From Bittarella massiliensis (ex Durand et al. 2017) (GTDB taxonomy: Bacteria > Bacillota > Clostridia > Oscillospirales > Ruminococcaceae), in the NCBI RefSeq assembly GCF_017566145.1, contig NZ_JABFCL010000002.1, positions 310,001 to 374,000 on the forward strand: 64,000 nucleotides of DNA, read 5' to 3'. The notes beneath the pieces were generated by a model that searched no databases, was not told where the DNA came from, and saw only the letters and a list, made by a program, of their open reading frames with translations. A program made the translations under genes and the position numbers. Below are positions 16,702 to 24,965 of the stretch, in pieces (within the stretch, counting starts at the first letter, position 1; the number at the start of each line of letters is the position of its first letter).

Positions 16702-17339
16702 AATATGTAGCTTATCACAGGACAAGCACAAAGGACCAGCACTTAGACAGAGGAATTGCAGAACTTACCAAGTATTGCAAAACACATAATATCCAGTTGT
16801 ATAAAAGCAAAGTTTATACAGACCAGAGAACAGGTAAAGACTTTGACAGGCCACGATATATTATGTTGAAAGAGGAAATCCTTGAAAGTGGTGATGTGCT
16901 GATCGTCACAGAACTTGACCGATTAGGGCGAAATAAGGAAGCCACACTAAAGGAATTACGATTCTTTAAGGACAACGGTATTCGTGTTATGGTGTTAGAA
17001 TTGCCCACAACATTGATTGACCTATCAGCTATGGAAAACTCAATGGCTCGTATGATGTTAGAGACTATCAATAATATGATGATTGAGTTGTATGCAAGCA
17101 TGGCACAGGTTGAAATTGAGAAAAGAGAGAAAAGACAGCGAGAAGGCATTGAACAGAAAAAGGCTCGTGGAGAATGGGACGATTATGGCAGGCCAAGAGT
17201 TATGGACCTTGAAGAATTTGCTACCCACTATCGCTTAGTACAGCAAGGGGAAAAGAAACCATTTGAGCTTATGCGTGAATTAGGCATGACAAAACCTACC
17301 TTTTATCGTTACAAAAATCAAATTGAGAAAGGGTGTTAA
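16698..17339 (+). CDS. Serine recombinase (resolvase/invertase family)
   Basis: A 213-aa small serine recombinase. The N-terminal motif YVAYHRTSTKDQ places the nucleophile at Ser10. VLIVTELDRLGRNKEATLKE is the conserved Arg-bearing segment. A long helix E follows (MIELYASMAQVEIEKREKRQ), then a C-terminal helix-turn-helix (KPFELMRELGMTKPTFYRYK). It could resolve element multimers or invert DNA. It lies directly upstream of the tyrosine integrase, and the cluster of inverted repeats at 16329-16441 is a candidate target. Confidence 0.9.
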   Translation: MKYVAYHRTSTKDQHLDRGIAELTKYCKTHNIQLYKSKVYTDQRTGKDFDRPRYIMLKEEILESGDVLIVTELDRLGRNKEATLKELRFFKDNGIRVMVLELPTTLIDLSAMENSMARMMLETINNMMIELYASMAQVEIEKREKRQREGIEQKKARGEWDDYGRPRVMDLEEFATHYRLVQQGEKKPFELMRELGMTKPTFYRYKNQIEKGC

Positions 17340-17341
17340 AT

Positions 17342-18655
17342 ATGGCATCAGTCAACAGAGTTGAATATAAAAGCGGTAGAGTTGTCTATCGTATAGTAAT
17401 CTGTATGGGTTACGATAATAAGGGTAAGAAACTGGTTAAGAATCTTACATATTCGGTTAATCAGTCAGCAACACCCAAACAACAAGAACGAGAAGCGAAG
17501 AAGTATGCCATGGATATGGAAGATAAATTAAAATATGGCTATGACTTCAACGCAGAAAAAATGTCATTTGAAGATTTTGCATACAAATGGCTTGAGAGTG
17601 TTAAAGATAACATTGCTTATGGTACTTATGCAGGATATAAACAGGCATTAGAAAGCCGAATCATTCCCTACTTTAAGGGATATAAGGTAGCTCATATCAA
17701 AACACCACACATTGAAGCCTTTTATAGAACTCTGGTTGATGACTATGCAACAGGTACCATAAAGAGATTTGCTAATGTGTTGAATCTGATTTTTAAGACA
17801 GCCAAGCGTTACAGCATGATTGAAAACAATCCTTGCCAAGACGCACAAAAGCCCAAAAGAAAAGACGAGGACGAGGGCTTAAAGTTCTTTACTCCAAAGC
17901 AAGCATTGATGTTTATGAAATCTCTGGATATGTCATACGAGGTAACCTACAAAGGCCATCAGCGTATTGATGATACAGGTAAACCATACTATGTGAATGA
18001 GTACACAGAATCCTATACTGTGCCTACACAATATAAGGTGTTCTTCACTCTCTCATTATTCTGTGGATTCAGAAAAGGCGAAACACTTGCTTTGCATTGG
18101 AATGACATTGATTTTAAGGAGAAGAAAATCTCTATTTCAAAGTCTGTGGGTATGACGGAAAACGGATTTGATTATAAAGAGCCTAAGACAAAGAAATCTG
18201 TCAGAAAGGTATCTATTCCAGATGATGTAATCCCACTTTTGAAGCAGTATCACTTTGAGTACATACAGACACGATTTAGTCATGGTACTGCATGGCAAGG
18301 CGATTTGAGCAATGGCGGTAATCTGTTCATTCAAGCAGACGGAAAACTTATGGGGCATACAACACCTTATCAGTATTTCACAAAGCATTTACACCGCTAT
18401 AATGAATGGGTGCAGAATAATCCAGACAAAGCAAAGGCCGAGGGATTAGAGGAATTACCGATTATTCCGCTTCATGGGTTGAGACATTCATGTGCTACCC
18501 TGCTCAATTATCTGGAAGTCAACATCATTGAAATATCAAAGACATTAGGCCATTCAACCTGTTCCACTACAATGAACATCTATGCTCATAGCTTTGAGGA
18601 ACAGCAAGAGGAAGTAGCAACAAAGGTAAATGAGTTCTTACGATTGAACGCATAA
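17342..18655 (+). CDS. int: Tn916-type tyrosine integrase
   Basis: A 437-aa tyrosine recombinase with an N-terminal arm-binding domain (residues 1-65), a SAM-like core-binding domain (about 75-170) and a catalytic domain. Catalytic residues are visible: R244 in CGFRKGE, H378 and R381 in HGLRH, the second His in LGHSTCSTT, and Y414 in MNIYAHSF. The ATG at 17342 follows GAGAAAGGG; the upstream GTG at 17333 lies inside that site. It would integrate and excise the element. It is followed by a terminator shared with a convergent small regulator gene. Confidence 0.93.
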   Translation: MASVNRVEYKSGRVVYRIVICMGYDNKGKKLVKNLTYSVNQSATPKQQEREAKKYAMDMEDKLKYGYDFNAEKMSFEDFAYKWLESVKDNIAYGTYAGYKQALESRIIPYFKGYKVAHIKTPHIEAFYRTLVDDYATGTIKRFANVLNLIFKTAKRYSMIENNPCQDAQKPKRKDEDEGLKFFTPKQALMFMKSLDMSYEVTYKGHQRIDDTGKPYYVNEYTESYTVPTQYKVFFTLSLFCGFRKGETLALHWNDIDFKEKKISISKSVGMTENGFDYKEPKTKKSVRKVSIPDDVIPLLKQYHFEYIQTRFSHGTAWQGDLSNGGNLFIQADGKLMGHTTPYQYFTKHLHRYNEWVQNNPDKAKAEGLEELPIIPLHGLRHSCATLLNYLEVNIIEISKTLGHSTCSTTMNIYAHSFEEQQEEVATKVNEFLRLNA

Positions 18656-18661
18656 ATAATT

Positions 18662-18696
18662 GAGAGCCAGAGGAAAAAATCCAAAGGCTCTCATTT
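18662..18696. terminator. Bidirectional terminator after the integrase
   Basis: GAGAGCC and GGCTCTC form a stem, with T/A-rich flanks on both sides, between the integrase and the convergent ribbon-helix-helix gene. Confidence 0.6.
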
Positions 18697-18701
18697 AGTC
18701 A

Positions 18702-18881
18702 TCATTCATCTTTCAATTCCATGTGGTCAAGGGCATATTGTAAAGCCATGCTGATTAGTTCATTACGAGAACGATTCGTTTTAGCTGCTAAATCGTTATA
18801 TTCCTCTTGCAAGGCTCTATCTATGCGTATCGTCATGGTGACAGATTTATCTTCTTTGGGTGTTACGATAAATTTCTCCAT
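18702..18881 (-). CDS. Ribbon-helix-helix (CopG-like) regulator
   Basis: A 59-aa protein: a beta strand DKSVTMTIRIDRALQEEYND then a helix-turn-helix LAAKTNRSRNELISMALQYA, the classic RHH_1 layout in which the TMTIRI strand contacts DNA. The minus-strand ribosome site AATGGAGGAATTGC lies before the ATG at 18881. It is convergent with the integrase and divergent from the 169-aa gene, so it is a candidate repressor for either. Confidence 0.8.
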   Translation of the reverse strand: MEKFIVTPKEDKSVTMTIRIDRALQEEYNDLAAKTNRSRNELISMALQYALDHMELKDE

Positions 18882-19029
18882 AATGCAATTCCTCCATTGG
18901 TTTTGATTACATTATAGTATTGACAAGAGGTGCAAAACTATGACACAATAGTGAGTTAAAATTATACTGTACTTTTGTGTTACACTCTGCTATAATGCTA
19001 ATATCAACCAAACTTGGAGGTATGGCATT

Positions 19030-19539
19030 ATGAAAGATAAATCAACCAAAAGCAATGTCAAGAAACCGATTTTCAAGAAGTGGTGGTTTTGGGTAATTAT
19101 TGTTGTTATTCTGGCCGCTATCTTTGGAAACACAGGAGCAAAGAACGGTGTTGAGGACGGAGCAAAAGACGCTATCAGTTCAACAGAACAGCAAGCAACA
19201 TCTGACAAATTCGTTGAAGATGTGAAAACCGCTATTTCTGGTGCTATTGACAGTGACAATGAAGCAATCACAGATGTTGCGTTGAAAGACAAAGATTTGT
19301 GTGTAACAGTTGATTTGAGTAAAGCTGACCCCAGCCCTCTTACAATAGAGGACTTGGCAATCTCTCGTACAAGTTCAATCACAGACGCTATACTTGAATT
19401 TACTGATTACGACAGTCAATGGAACACGATAACAGTTGATTTTGGAGATGTTGGCAAGGTCGTATGTGACAAAGACAGCATAAAAGAAAACGAAGCAGGT
19501 GGACGATACTTCCCATCAGAAATCTTTACATTAAAATAA
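19030..19539 (+). CDS. Membrane-anchored hypothetical protein, 169 aa
   Basis: A short basic N-terminus is followed by one transmembrane helix (WWFWVIIVVILAAIFG, residues about 18-34) and an extracellular domain of about 130 residues with a DUF4969-like flavour that I cannot assign firmly. An ACTTGGAGGTATGGC site precedes the ATG at 19030. Last gene of the module, followed by a terminator. Confidence 0.7.
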   Translation: MKDKSTKSNVKKPIFKKWWFWVIIVVILAAIFGNTGAKNGVEDGAKDAISSTEQQATSDKFVEDVKTAISGAIDSDNEAITDVALKDKDLCVTVDLSKADPSPLTIEDLAISRTSSITDAILEFTDYDSQWNTITVDFGDVGKVVCDKDSIKENEAGGRYFPSEIFTLK

Positions 19540-19556
19540 GTGGAGAAAACAAAGAG

Positions 19557-19593
19557 AGCCTTGACAGGAACAACAACCAGTCAAGGCTTTTCT
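19557..19593 (+). terminator. Intrinsic terminator
   Basis: AGCCTTGAC and GTCAAGGCT stem followed by TTTTCTTT, directly after the 169-aa gene. Confidence 0.85.
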
Positions 19594-19596
19594 TTA

Positions 19597-19760
19597 TACT
19601 ATCGTAATACTAAACTTACGGCGTGATATGGTGTGATAGACCGAGTTAGGGAAAGTAGAAATCCCAAAAAGGTAATACGGGTATCACTTATGGAGAGTTA
19701 TGGAGAGATAGGGCGAGTGCCTGTTAATTTTTCTTTTAATATTCGCTCGGTTGTCAAGGG
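19597..19760. other. Probable right junction of the mobile module
   Basis: AT-rich sequence with no gene of its own changes abruptly to GC-rich coding DNA near 19735-19755, just after TTAATTTTTCTTTTAATATT. AT-rich targets of this sort are typical for Tn916-family insertion. The following ORF runs through this junction, so its first 35-40 codons appear to come from the element. Confidence 0.55.
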
Positions 19761-22287
19761 AGATCAGGCCACCATCCAGTTGGGAAACGACCTCTGTTGG
19801 CCCAGCTCCGTTGCCCCCGACCAAAGCATCAATGTATCCGGCGAATTTAAGAGCCTTCAGTATACCCACTACTCCCCCAGTTTTGTGGAGACCAAACTGC
19901 TGGATGAAGATGGGAATAGATTTGGCGAAGGGAACACCATTCCCGACGGTGCGGTGGTGACAGTACAGGCGAAGGTAAAAAATGCCAATACCGCTGCCGG
20001 TAGCGAGGTGGTTTACGCCCATCTGAAACAGGTGGACAAAGAGGATGCGCAGTACGGCAAATACCCCACGGCAGGGTTGGAAGCTTTGCAGGGCGCCGCC
20101 CAAAAGGTGACGGTGGACGGCGTTGAAGTGAGCGGGGTCAACATTGTTGGGGTGGATGCAAATGGGGACGGGGTCGACGACGGCATCCCCTTCACCTGTT
20201 CGCCCGCCGAGACGGTCATCACCTACCGCGCCATGGTGCAGAACACAGAGGGGAAAGCGGTGACCATCGGCCAGATGATGGTGGACGACTTTTTCCAGTC
20301 CAAGCGGTATTCGGGGGCGGAACTGATTTCCGCGGTCCCCCTGGTGCCCTACGACCCGGAGAAGCCGGCGGCAGAGCAGGGGACGGCGGGAAAGGACTAC
20401 CACTACACCCGCACCCCGGCCAACGAAAACGGCTGGAACGCCGGCCCGGTGGAGATCGCCTTCTACCCCGACCAGTTCAACCAGTTCCTCGTCAAAGAGG
20501 GGGAATCAGTCGCCGCCACCCTGGATGAGGGCAACCGCAAAACCAGTTACAGCCAGGAGACCGGCGGGACGGAGACGGCCTATCAGGCCAAGAACACCCA
20601 GACGGGGGAACTGTCCACCACGGTGGAGGACGCGGTGAAGATCGACGTCACCGCCCCCACCCTCGCCGCCTCGGGGAAAACCCTCACCCTGTCGGACAAC
20701 CTCTCGGGGGTCTGGAAGGTCGAGCGCTATGACGCCAAGACCGGCCGCTGGACCAGCGCCCAGACCTTCTCTCTCACCGGCGGCAACGGCGCCGCCAGCC
20801 AGACTTTTGCCGCCACCCAAAACGGCAAGTACCGGGTACTGGACGCGGCGGGGAATCTCTCCGATCCCCTGGCGGTCACCGTCAACGACCCGCCCTCGGC
20901 CAACCCCAGCGATCCCGGCGCCTCCCCCTCCGACCCGGAGAAGACCACCGACGAAACCGGCCTGGTCCACCTCTCCATCCGCGACCGCATCCAGGAGGTC
21001 ATCGACCGGGAGACCCCCCTCTACGGTGGCCGCTTCACGGCGGAGGACGCCAAGGACCTCTTTGACGGCCGCTACGGCTTCTCCTCCAACCTGCCGGGAA
21101 GCAGCGAACTCACCTATTCCTACGCCATCTCCCAGGGCGGCAAGGACGTCACCGGCGAGGGGGTGGACACCACCCGGCCCGGCGCCTTCACCGTCACCTG
21201 CGTGGTGACCGACGCCGAGGGCAACACCACTACGGTGGTGCTCACCGACACCCTCGTTGACCGAGACGCCCCGCCCACAGTGGCCTGGGGCGAGAACCCC
21301 AACCCGCCGGTGGGCCCCTCTTTTGACCCGTTAAAGCCCCTCCCCCAGCCGGCGGTGAAGGACGACCCGGAGACCGGGAGAAAACACGCCCATGTGTACG
21401 ACGCCGTCACCGAGGTGGTGGGGAGCCCGGCGGCCTATGGTGGCCAGCTGACCCCGGAGATTGCCCAGCAGATTTTGCAGGGCCGCTACCAGTTCGGCAG
21501 TGCCCAGGGGGACGGGGTCCTCACCCGCAGCCCGGTCACTGTGACGGTGGACGGGAGGGAGGCGGCCCTCGACACTGCCAAGCCCGGCAGTTGCGTCATC
21601 AGCCAGACAGTGACCGACAGCCAGGGCAACCGGACCACCGTCCACCTGACCTATACCCTCTTGGGCAAAGACAGCCCCCCGGCGGTGGAGTACAACCCGG
21701 AGGACGAGACCGTAGAGCCGGGCAGTCACCCCGACGGCCCGGAGGTGGTAGAGGACTGGCAGAGCGGCGCCAAGTACGCCACGGTGACAGACCGGCTGGT
21801 GCAGGCCATCACCGACCCGCCCCTGTCGGGCGGCTGGCTGGATGGGGCGGAAATCCGCGCCCTGATCGACGGCCGCTACCGCTTCACCTCTGCCCAGCCG
21901 GACGGAATACTCAAGGAGACCCGCTTCGCCGTGACCCAAAACGGCAAGGCGGTGGAGGGAATCGACACCGCCTTGCCAGGGGAATACGTCATCGCCTACA
22001 CCCTGGAGGACTCCTCCGGCAACCGCACCTCCCTCTTTTTGCAGTACGTGCTGGCAGAGAAAACCGCCGGCGGGTCGATCGAGGGGGAGAGCACTGCGCC
22101 CGGGGACGGGCAGCCCAACACCGGGGATGCGGGCGCCGGGCTGCTGGGCAGGGAGATGGGCCGGAAAGCCGGTTCCTGCGGCATCCACTGGGGTCTGCTG
22201 TCGCTGGCGGCGCTGGCTGCCGGCTACACCCTCTTTCGCAAGGGGCAGTTGGACCGAGAGGAGGAACAAGACCGTGAAACTCTGTGA
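19633..22287 (+). CDS. Cell-surface repeat protein, 5'-truncated by element insertion
   Basis: An 884-codon frame encoding the C-terminal part of a large surface protein. There is no signal peptide; the first 35-40 residues (MIDRVRESRNPKK...) look element-derived. After Ig-like segments there are three repeats of about 105-115 residues (starting near residues 440, 580 and 710), each with a RDRI/DRLV-like helix, a (L/I)xxGRYxF motif and an SGNRT or EGNTT strand. A QPNTGD motif near residue 827, a hydrophobic helix (LLSLAALAAGYTLF) and a charged tail form a sortase-like signal. Without export signals it is probably not functional unless refused to a new N-terminus. Confidence 0.75.
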   Translation: MIDRVRESRNPKKVIRVSLMESYGEIGRVPVNFSFNIRSVVKGDQATIQLGNDLCWPSSVAPDQSINVSGEFKSLQYTHYSPSFVETKLLDEDGNRFGEGNTIPDGAVVTVQAKVKNANTAAGSEVVYAHLKQVDKEDAQYGKYPTAGLEALQGAAQKVTVDGVEVSGVNIVGVDANGDGVDDGIPFTCSPAETVITYRAMVQNTEGKAVTIGQMMVDDFFQSKRYSGAELISAVPLVPYDPEKPAAEQGTAGKDYHYTRTPANENGWNAGPVEIAFYPDQFNQFLVKEGESVAATLDEGNRKTSYSQETGGTETAYQAKNTQTGELSTTVEDAVKIDVTAPTLAASGKTLTLSDNLSGVWKVERYDAKTGRWTSAQTFSLTGGNGAASQTFAATQNGKYRVLDAAGNLSDPLAVTVNDPPSANPSDPGASPSDPEKTTDETGLVHLSIRDRIQEVIDRETPLYGGRFTAEDAKDLFDGRYGFSSNLPGSSELTYSYAISQGGKDVTGEGVDTTRPGAFTVTCVVTDAEGNTTTVVLTDTLVDRDAPPTVAWGENPNPPVGPSFDPLKPLPQPAVKDDPETGRKHAHVYDAVTEVVGSPAAYGGQLTPEIAQQILQGRYQFGSAQGDGVLTRSPVTVTVDGREAALDTAKPGSCVISQTVTDSQGNRTTVHLTYTLLGKDSPPAVEYNPEDETVEPGSHPDGPEVVEDWQSGAKYATVTDRLVQAITDPPLSGGWLDGAEIRALIDGRYRFTSAQPDGILKETRFAVTQNGKAVEGIDTALPGEYVIAYTLEDSSGNRTSLFLQYVLAEKTAGGSIEGESTAPGDGQPNTGDAGAGLLGREMGRKAGSCGIHWGLLSLAALAAGYTLFRKGQLDREEEQDRETL

Positions 22288-22450
22288 TTTTCTCTTTTTC
22301 AGCCTGGTGGCGGGCGGGGGCGTGGCCCTTTTTGCCTTTGCAGGCTGCCGCCTTGACATCCCGGCGCTGCTGGCTCTCGCCGGGGCGGTGTTGCTGGGCA
22401 GCGGTTACCTGATCCGCCGCACCCGGCGACGGGACCGGGGAGAGATGTGA
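22274..22450 (+). CDS. Small membrane protein, 58 aa
   Basis: GTG start behind AGAGGAGGAAC, overlapping the end of the surface protein by 14 bp. It has two hydrophobic helices (FLFFSLVAGGGVALFAFAG and LLALAGAVLLGSGYLI) and a basic tail. Coupled translation suggests a partner of the surface protein. No family known to me. Confidence 0.65.
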   Translation: MKLCDFLFFSLVAGGGVALFAFAGCRLDIPALLALAGAVLLGSGYLIRRTRRRDRGEM

Positions 22451-22487
22451 ACCGGCAATCGCGTCCACCCATCCGATAGAGAGAACA

Positions 22488-22525
22488 GACACCCTTTTCA
22501 GGCCTGAAAAGGGTGTCTGTTTTTG
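22488..22525 (+). terminator. Intrinsic terminator
   Basis: GACACCCTTTTCAGG pairs with CCTGAAAAGGGTGTC, followed by TGTTTTT. Confidence 0.9.
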
Positions 22526-22586
22526 TCGAAAATCGGCGCTTTTCAGAAGATTTTGATAATGGTAAAATAGAATCAGAGAAGACTGT

Positions 22587-22832
22587 CTACCACTCGAGGG
22601 AGGGAAAGTAGGAATCCCTGTCGGGAAAGGCGGCGGAGCAGAACAGATCCCGCACCACGTCGCAGAGGTGGGCGGGATCCAGCTCCTCCTGCTCAAAGAG
22701 AGAGGCCAGCCGTGCCACCTGTAAGGGGTCGGGGGAGAAGAGGGGCGTCTCGATTCCGCCCTCCGCCTGTATGCCAAAACGGTTTTTCTCCGGGTTGGAG
22801 ATGACTGCAAAGCGATGTCTCGGTGTGTTCAT
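22587..22832 (-). CDS. Small hypothetical protein, 81 aa (DUF6514-like?)
   Basis: An 81-aa protein (MNTPRHRFAVISNPEKN...) with AAAAGGAGACG upstream of its ATG at 22832. The layout, a short beta-rich N-terminus then LQVARLASLFEQEELDPAHL and VVRDLF, resembles small DUF6514-type proteins of Clostridia; this assignment is tentative. Divergent from the XRE/S24 regulator, which may control it. Confidence 0.65.
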   Translation of the reverse strand: MNTPRHRFAVISNPEKNRFGIQAEGGIETPLFSPDPLQVARLASLFEQEELDPAHLCDVVRDLFCSAAFPDRDSYFPSLEW

Positions 22833-22938
22833 AAAAACGTCTCCTTTTCTGCTAACTTGTGCGGCTCCCACACGCCGCCTACCCCATGCTACCAGGAAGG
22901 GGGACAAAGTCAATGAAAGGAGGGACTTTTTACAGGAA

Positions 22939-23739
22939 ATGGGCGAAAATTTACCGTGTGCGGATATTTGGGTAGAGGGGGGAGGCCGGGAGCTTTCAGA
23001 AAAGCTGCGGTTGCTGAAGGAGCGGGAGGGGTTTACCACCCAGATGCTGGCGGACTACTCGGGCGTTCCCCTGGGGACTCTCAACAAAATTCTCAGCGGG
23101 GCGACCAAAGACCCCTCCCTCAAGACGGTGGAGCGGCTGGCCCGACTCTTCGGGCTGCCGATGCGCTACTTCAGCGACGTCTATCCCAGCGGGCAGAGCC
23201 GCGCCGCCCTGTTGGAGCAGGAGGTGGAGCAGCCCCTGCTCCTCACCGAGGAGGAGTACCAGCTGATCTGGAGCCTGCGGCGGATCACCGGCAGGGAGCG
23301 GCGGATCCTCCTGACCATGGTCAAGACATTTGACACCCTTCACCGCCCCGGCAATCCGAATGAATTGGTGCTGCCCTGCTATCTTCCCACCCGGGCAGAG
23401 GGTGGGCGGACGGCGGTGGACTCCATCTCCGTTCGCCACATCTCGGTAAAGGACAATGAAACGGCCCGAGCCGCCGACTTTGCCGTGGTGCTCTACGGCA
23501 GCGCCATGGAGCCGGCCTATTACGCCGGGGAGGTGCTGGCGGTTTCCCGCCGCCCGGCCAGACAGGACGAGATCGGCCTTTTTAACCTGGACGGAGAGGG
23601 GTATATCCGGCTCTACCAGCGGGTGCGCGGCGGGGTGCGGCTGGCGGCGCTCAACCGGGCTTTTCCCAACGTCGCCGTGGAGGAGGGAAGTCAGTTTAGC
23701 TGCCTGGGGACGGTGTTGGGCCGCCTCGATTTGCTGTGA
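22939..23739 (+). CDS. XRE-family regulator with S24/LexA-like C-terminal domain
   Basis: A 266-aa protein. Residues about 20-75 form a helix-turn-helix (TTQMLADYSGVPLGTLNKIL followed by SLKTVERLARLFGLP). The C-terminal half has the S24 fold with a serine in VLYGSAMEPAYYAGEVLAV. The strand that normally holds the catalytic lysine reads GYIRLYQRV, with Arg instead of Lys, so self-cleavage is doubtful. The ATG at 22939 is the first plausible start in frame, with AAAGGAGGG 14 bp upstream. Divergent from the 81-aa gene. Confidence 0.85.
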   Translation: MGENLPCADIWVEGGGRELSEKLRLLKEREGFTTQMLADYSGVPLGTLNKILSGATKDPSLKTVERLARLFGLPMRYFSDVYPSGQSRAALLEQEVEQPLLLTEEEYQLIWSLRRITGRERRILLTMVKTFDTLHRPGNPNELVLPCYLPTRAEGGRTAVDSISVRHISVKDNETARAADFAVVLYGSAMEPAYYAGEVLAVSRRPARQDEIGLFNLDGEGYIRLYQRVRGGVRLAALNRAFPNVAVEEGSQFSCLGTVLGRLDLL

Positions 23740-23752
23740 GGGGAACAGAGGC

Positions 23753-23800
23753 GAGAAGCGCCCGGACAGCTGTCTGTCCGGGCGCTTCTCCCCGCCTTTT
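23753..23800. terminator. Bidirectional terminator
   Basis: GAGAAGCGCCCGGACAG / CTGTCCGGGCGCTTCTC with a four-base loop, then CCCCGCCTTTT, between the convergent S24 and LCP-like genes. Confidence 0.85.
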
Positions 23801-24656
23801 AGCGAAAGTAGCTTTTCAGCAGCATCCCGTCCTGGGTGGGATCGTAGTCCCGCCCGCCGCCGTAAAAAATTTGGGGGGCGGTGATGGTTTTGGGTTGGCC
23901 CGAGAGGGCCTCGGTCAGCTCTTTTTGCAGTTGCAGACAGGCCACCGAGGTGATGTTGGTCTTGCACTGGCCCGACCAGCGGGCAAACCACTGGGACATC
24001 CCCGCCACCGACTGGGCGGTGAGGTAGCGGTCCAGGTATGCCTTAAAGAGGTTCAGGCGCAACGTCTCCTTCTCGTCCCCCTCCAGTTTGGTGTAGCGCA
24101 GGTAGCCGGTGAGCTTGTCGCCGCTGAGATCTTGAAGGCCGTAGGGCAGCTTGAAGGTGAGCAGGCCGCTCGTCTCGTTGTAGCGGTAGATGTCCTCGGC
24201 CACGCTGAAGGGCAGTTCCCCCACCTCGTCGAGGATGGCGGCCAGGGTCTGATCGGTCAAGTCGGCGTAGTAGTCGATGCGCAGCCCGGTGAGGGCTTGC
24301 AGGGCGCTGACGCACTCCATGGCGCCGCCGTAGCCGTAGCACTGTTGCAGGCTGTCCTCTCGGTTGGCAAAGGACACCCTCCAGCAGGGGGGGAGGACGG
24401 TCAGGGCCAGCTGCCGCTTGGCCCCGCTTATCCCCACCAGCAAAAAGGCGTCGGGCAGGCTGCGCTCTTCAGGCCGCAGGCAGAGCAGCAGATTGGTGCC
24501 CGAGGCGTAGTTTGCCTCCACCACCTGGGCCTGCTTCTCCCGCTCCTCCAAGGCGGGCTTTTGCACCAGCTGCCCAAAGGCGAGGGCAAAGACCGCAATG
24601 AGGGCGAGGAAGGTGAGGCTGAAGCTCTGCCAAAAAAGACGGGTGCTGCGTTTCAC
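23799..24656 (-). CDS. LytR-CpsA-Psr (LCP)-like membrane protein, divergent
   Basis: A 285-aa protein with an N-terminal membrane anchor (SFSLTFLALIAVFALAFG). It resembles LCP phosphotransferases, which attach glycopolymers to peptidoglycan: YGYGGAMECVSALQALTGLRIDYYADLT corresponds to the conserved centre, followed by LAAILDEVGELPFSV and a Leu/Arg-rich RYTKLEGDE region. The usual SIPRD arginine motif is replaced by TVLPPCW, so activity is uncertain. GTG start at 24656 with AAGGGGGAA upstream. Confidence 0.65.
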   Translation of the reverse strand: MKRSTRLFWQSFSLTFLALIAVFALAFGQLVQKPALEEREKQAQVVEANYASGTNLLLCLRPEERSLPDAFLLVGISGAKRQLALTVLPPCWRVSFANREDSLQQCYGYGGAMECVSALQALTGLRIDYYADLTDQTLAAILDEVGELPFSVAEDIYRYNETSGLLTFKLPYGLQDLSGDKLTGYLRYTKLEGDEKETLRLNLFKAYLDRYLTAQSVAGMSQWFARWSGQCKTNITSVACLQLQKELTEALSGQPKTITAPQIFYGGGRDYDPTQDGMLLKSYFR

Positions 24657-24790
24657 AGGCCATTTCCCCCTTTCGCTTGTATACAGGGGGAGTATGGCCC
24701 GTCCGCCGGGAGGATATGCGGGCGGAGCAGTCCCGGCGCGACTGACCCAAAGTGACAAAAGAGGGGGAGCGCCTTTGTGCAAATGAGACC

Positions 24791-24910
24791 TTGTTTTTCT
24801 TGTAAAAACGTTTTATCATAGAGGCAAATCAATGAAACCCACCTGGCGATTTCTGCAAAGCAGCGGCAGATGTGTAGAGGCCTGTGCTTGAGGGGACAGG
24901 CCTTTTAGAG
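24791..24910 (+). promoter_or_regulatory. Promoter and leader stem-loop before the HAD gene
   Basis: TTGTTT-17-TATCAT (24791-24819) is followed by a leader ending in AGGCCTGT/ACAGGCCT then TTTT (24878-24906), a terminator-like hairpin about 60 bp before the coding start. It may be an attenuator or mark a short RNA. I could not match it to a riboswitch class. Confidence 0.5.
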
Positions 24911-24965
24911 GGACGGATGCAGCGGCTGGCTTGATTTCTGCCGGGGCGGCGAGGAGGAGTACGCT

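Noticed and set aside
12202..19593. Complete filamentous prophage
   Set aside because: The initiator is phage II/X-like, but no Zot ATPase, coat or secretin genes are present.
19646..22622. GGGAAAGTAGAAATCCC near 19646 and GGGAAAGTAGGAATCCC near 22606 as attachment-site duplication
   Set aside because: Only about 17 bp, near-palindromic, one copy inside a coding gene and not at an element end; probably coincidence.
24820..24906. Cyclic-di-GMP riboswitch suggested by GCAAAGC
   Set aside because: The second conserved segment and overall length do not match; only a short word is shared.
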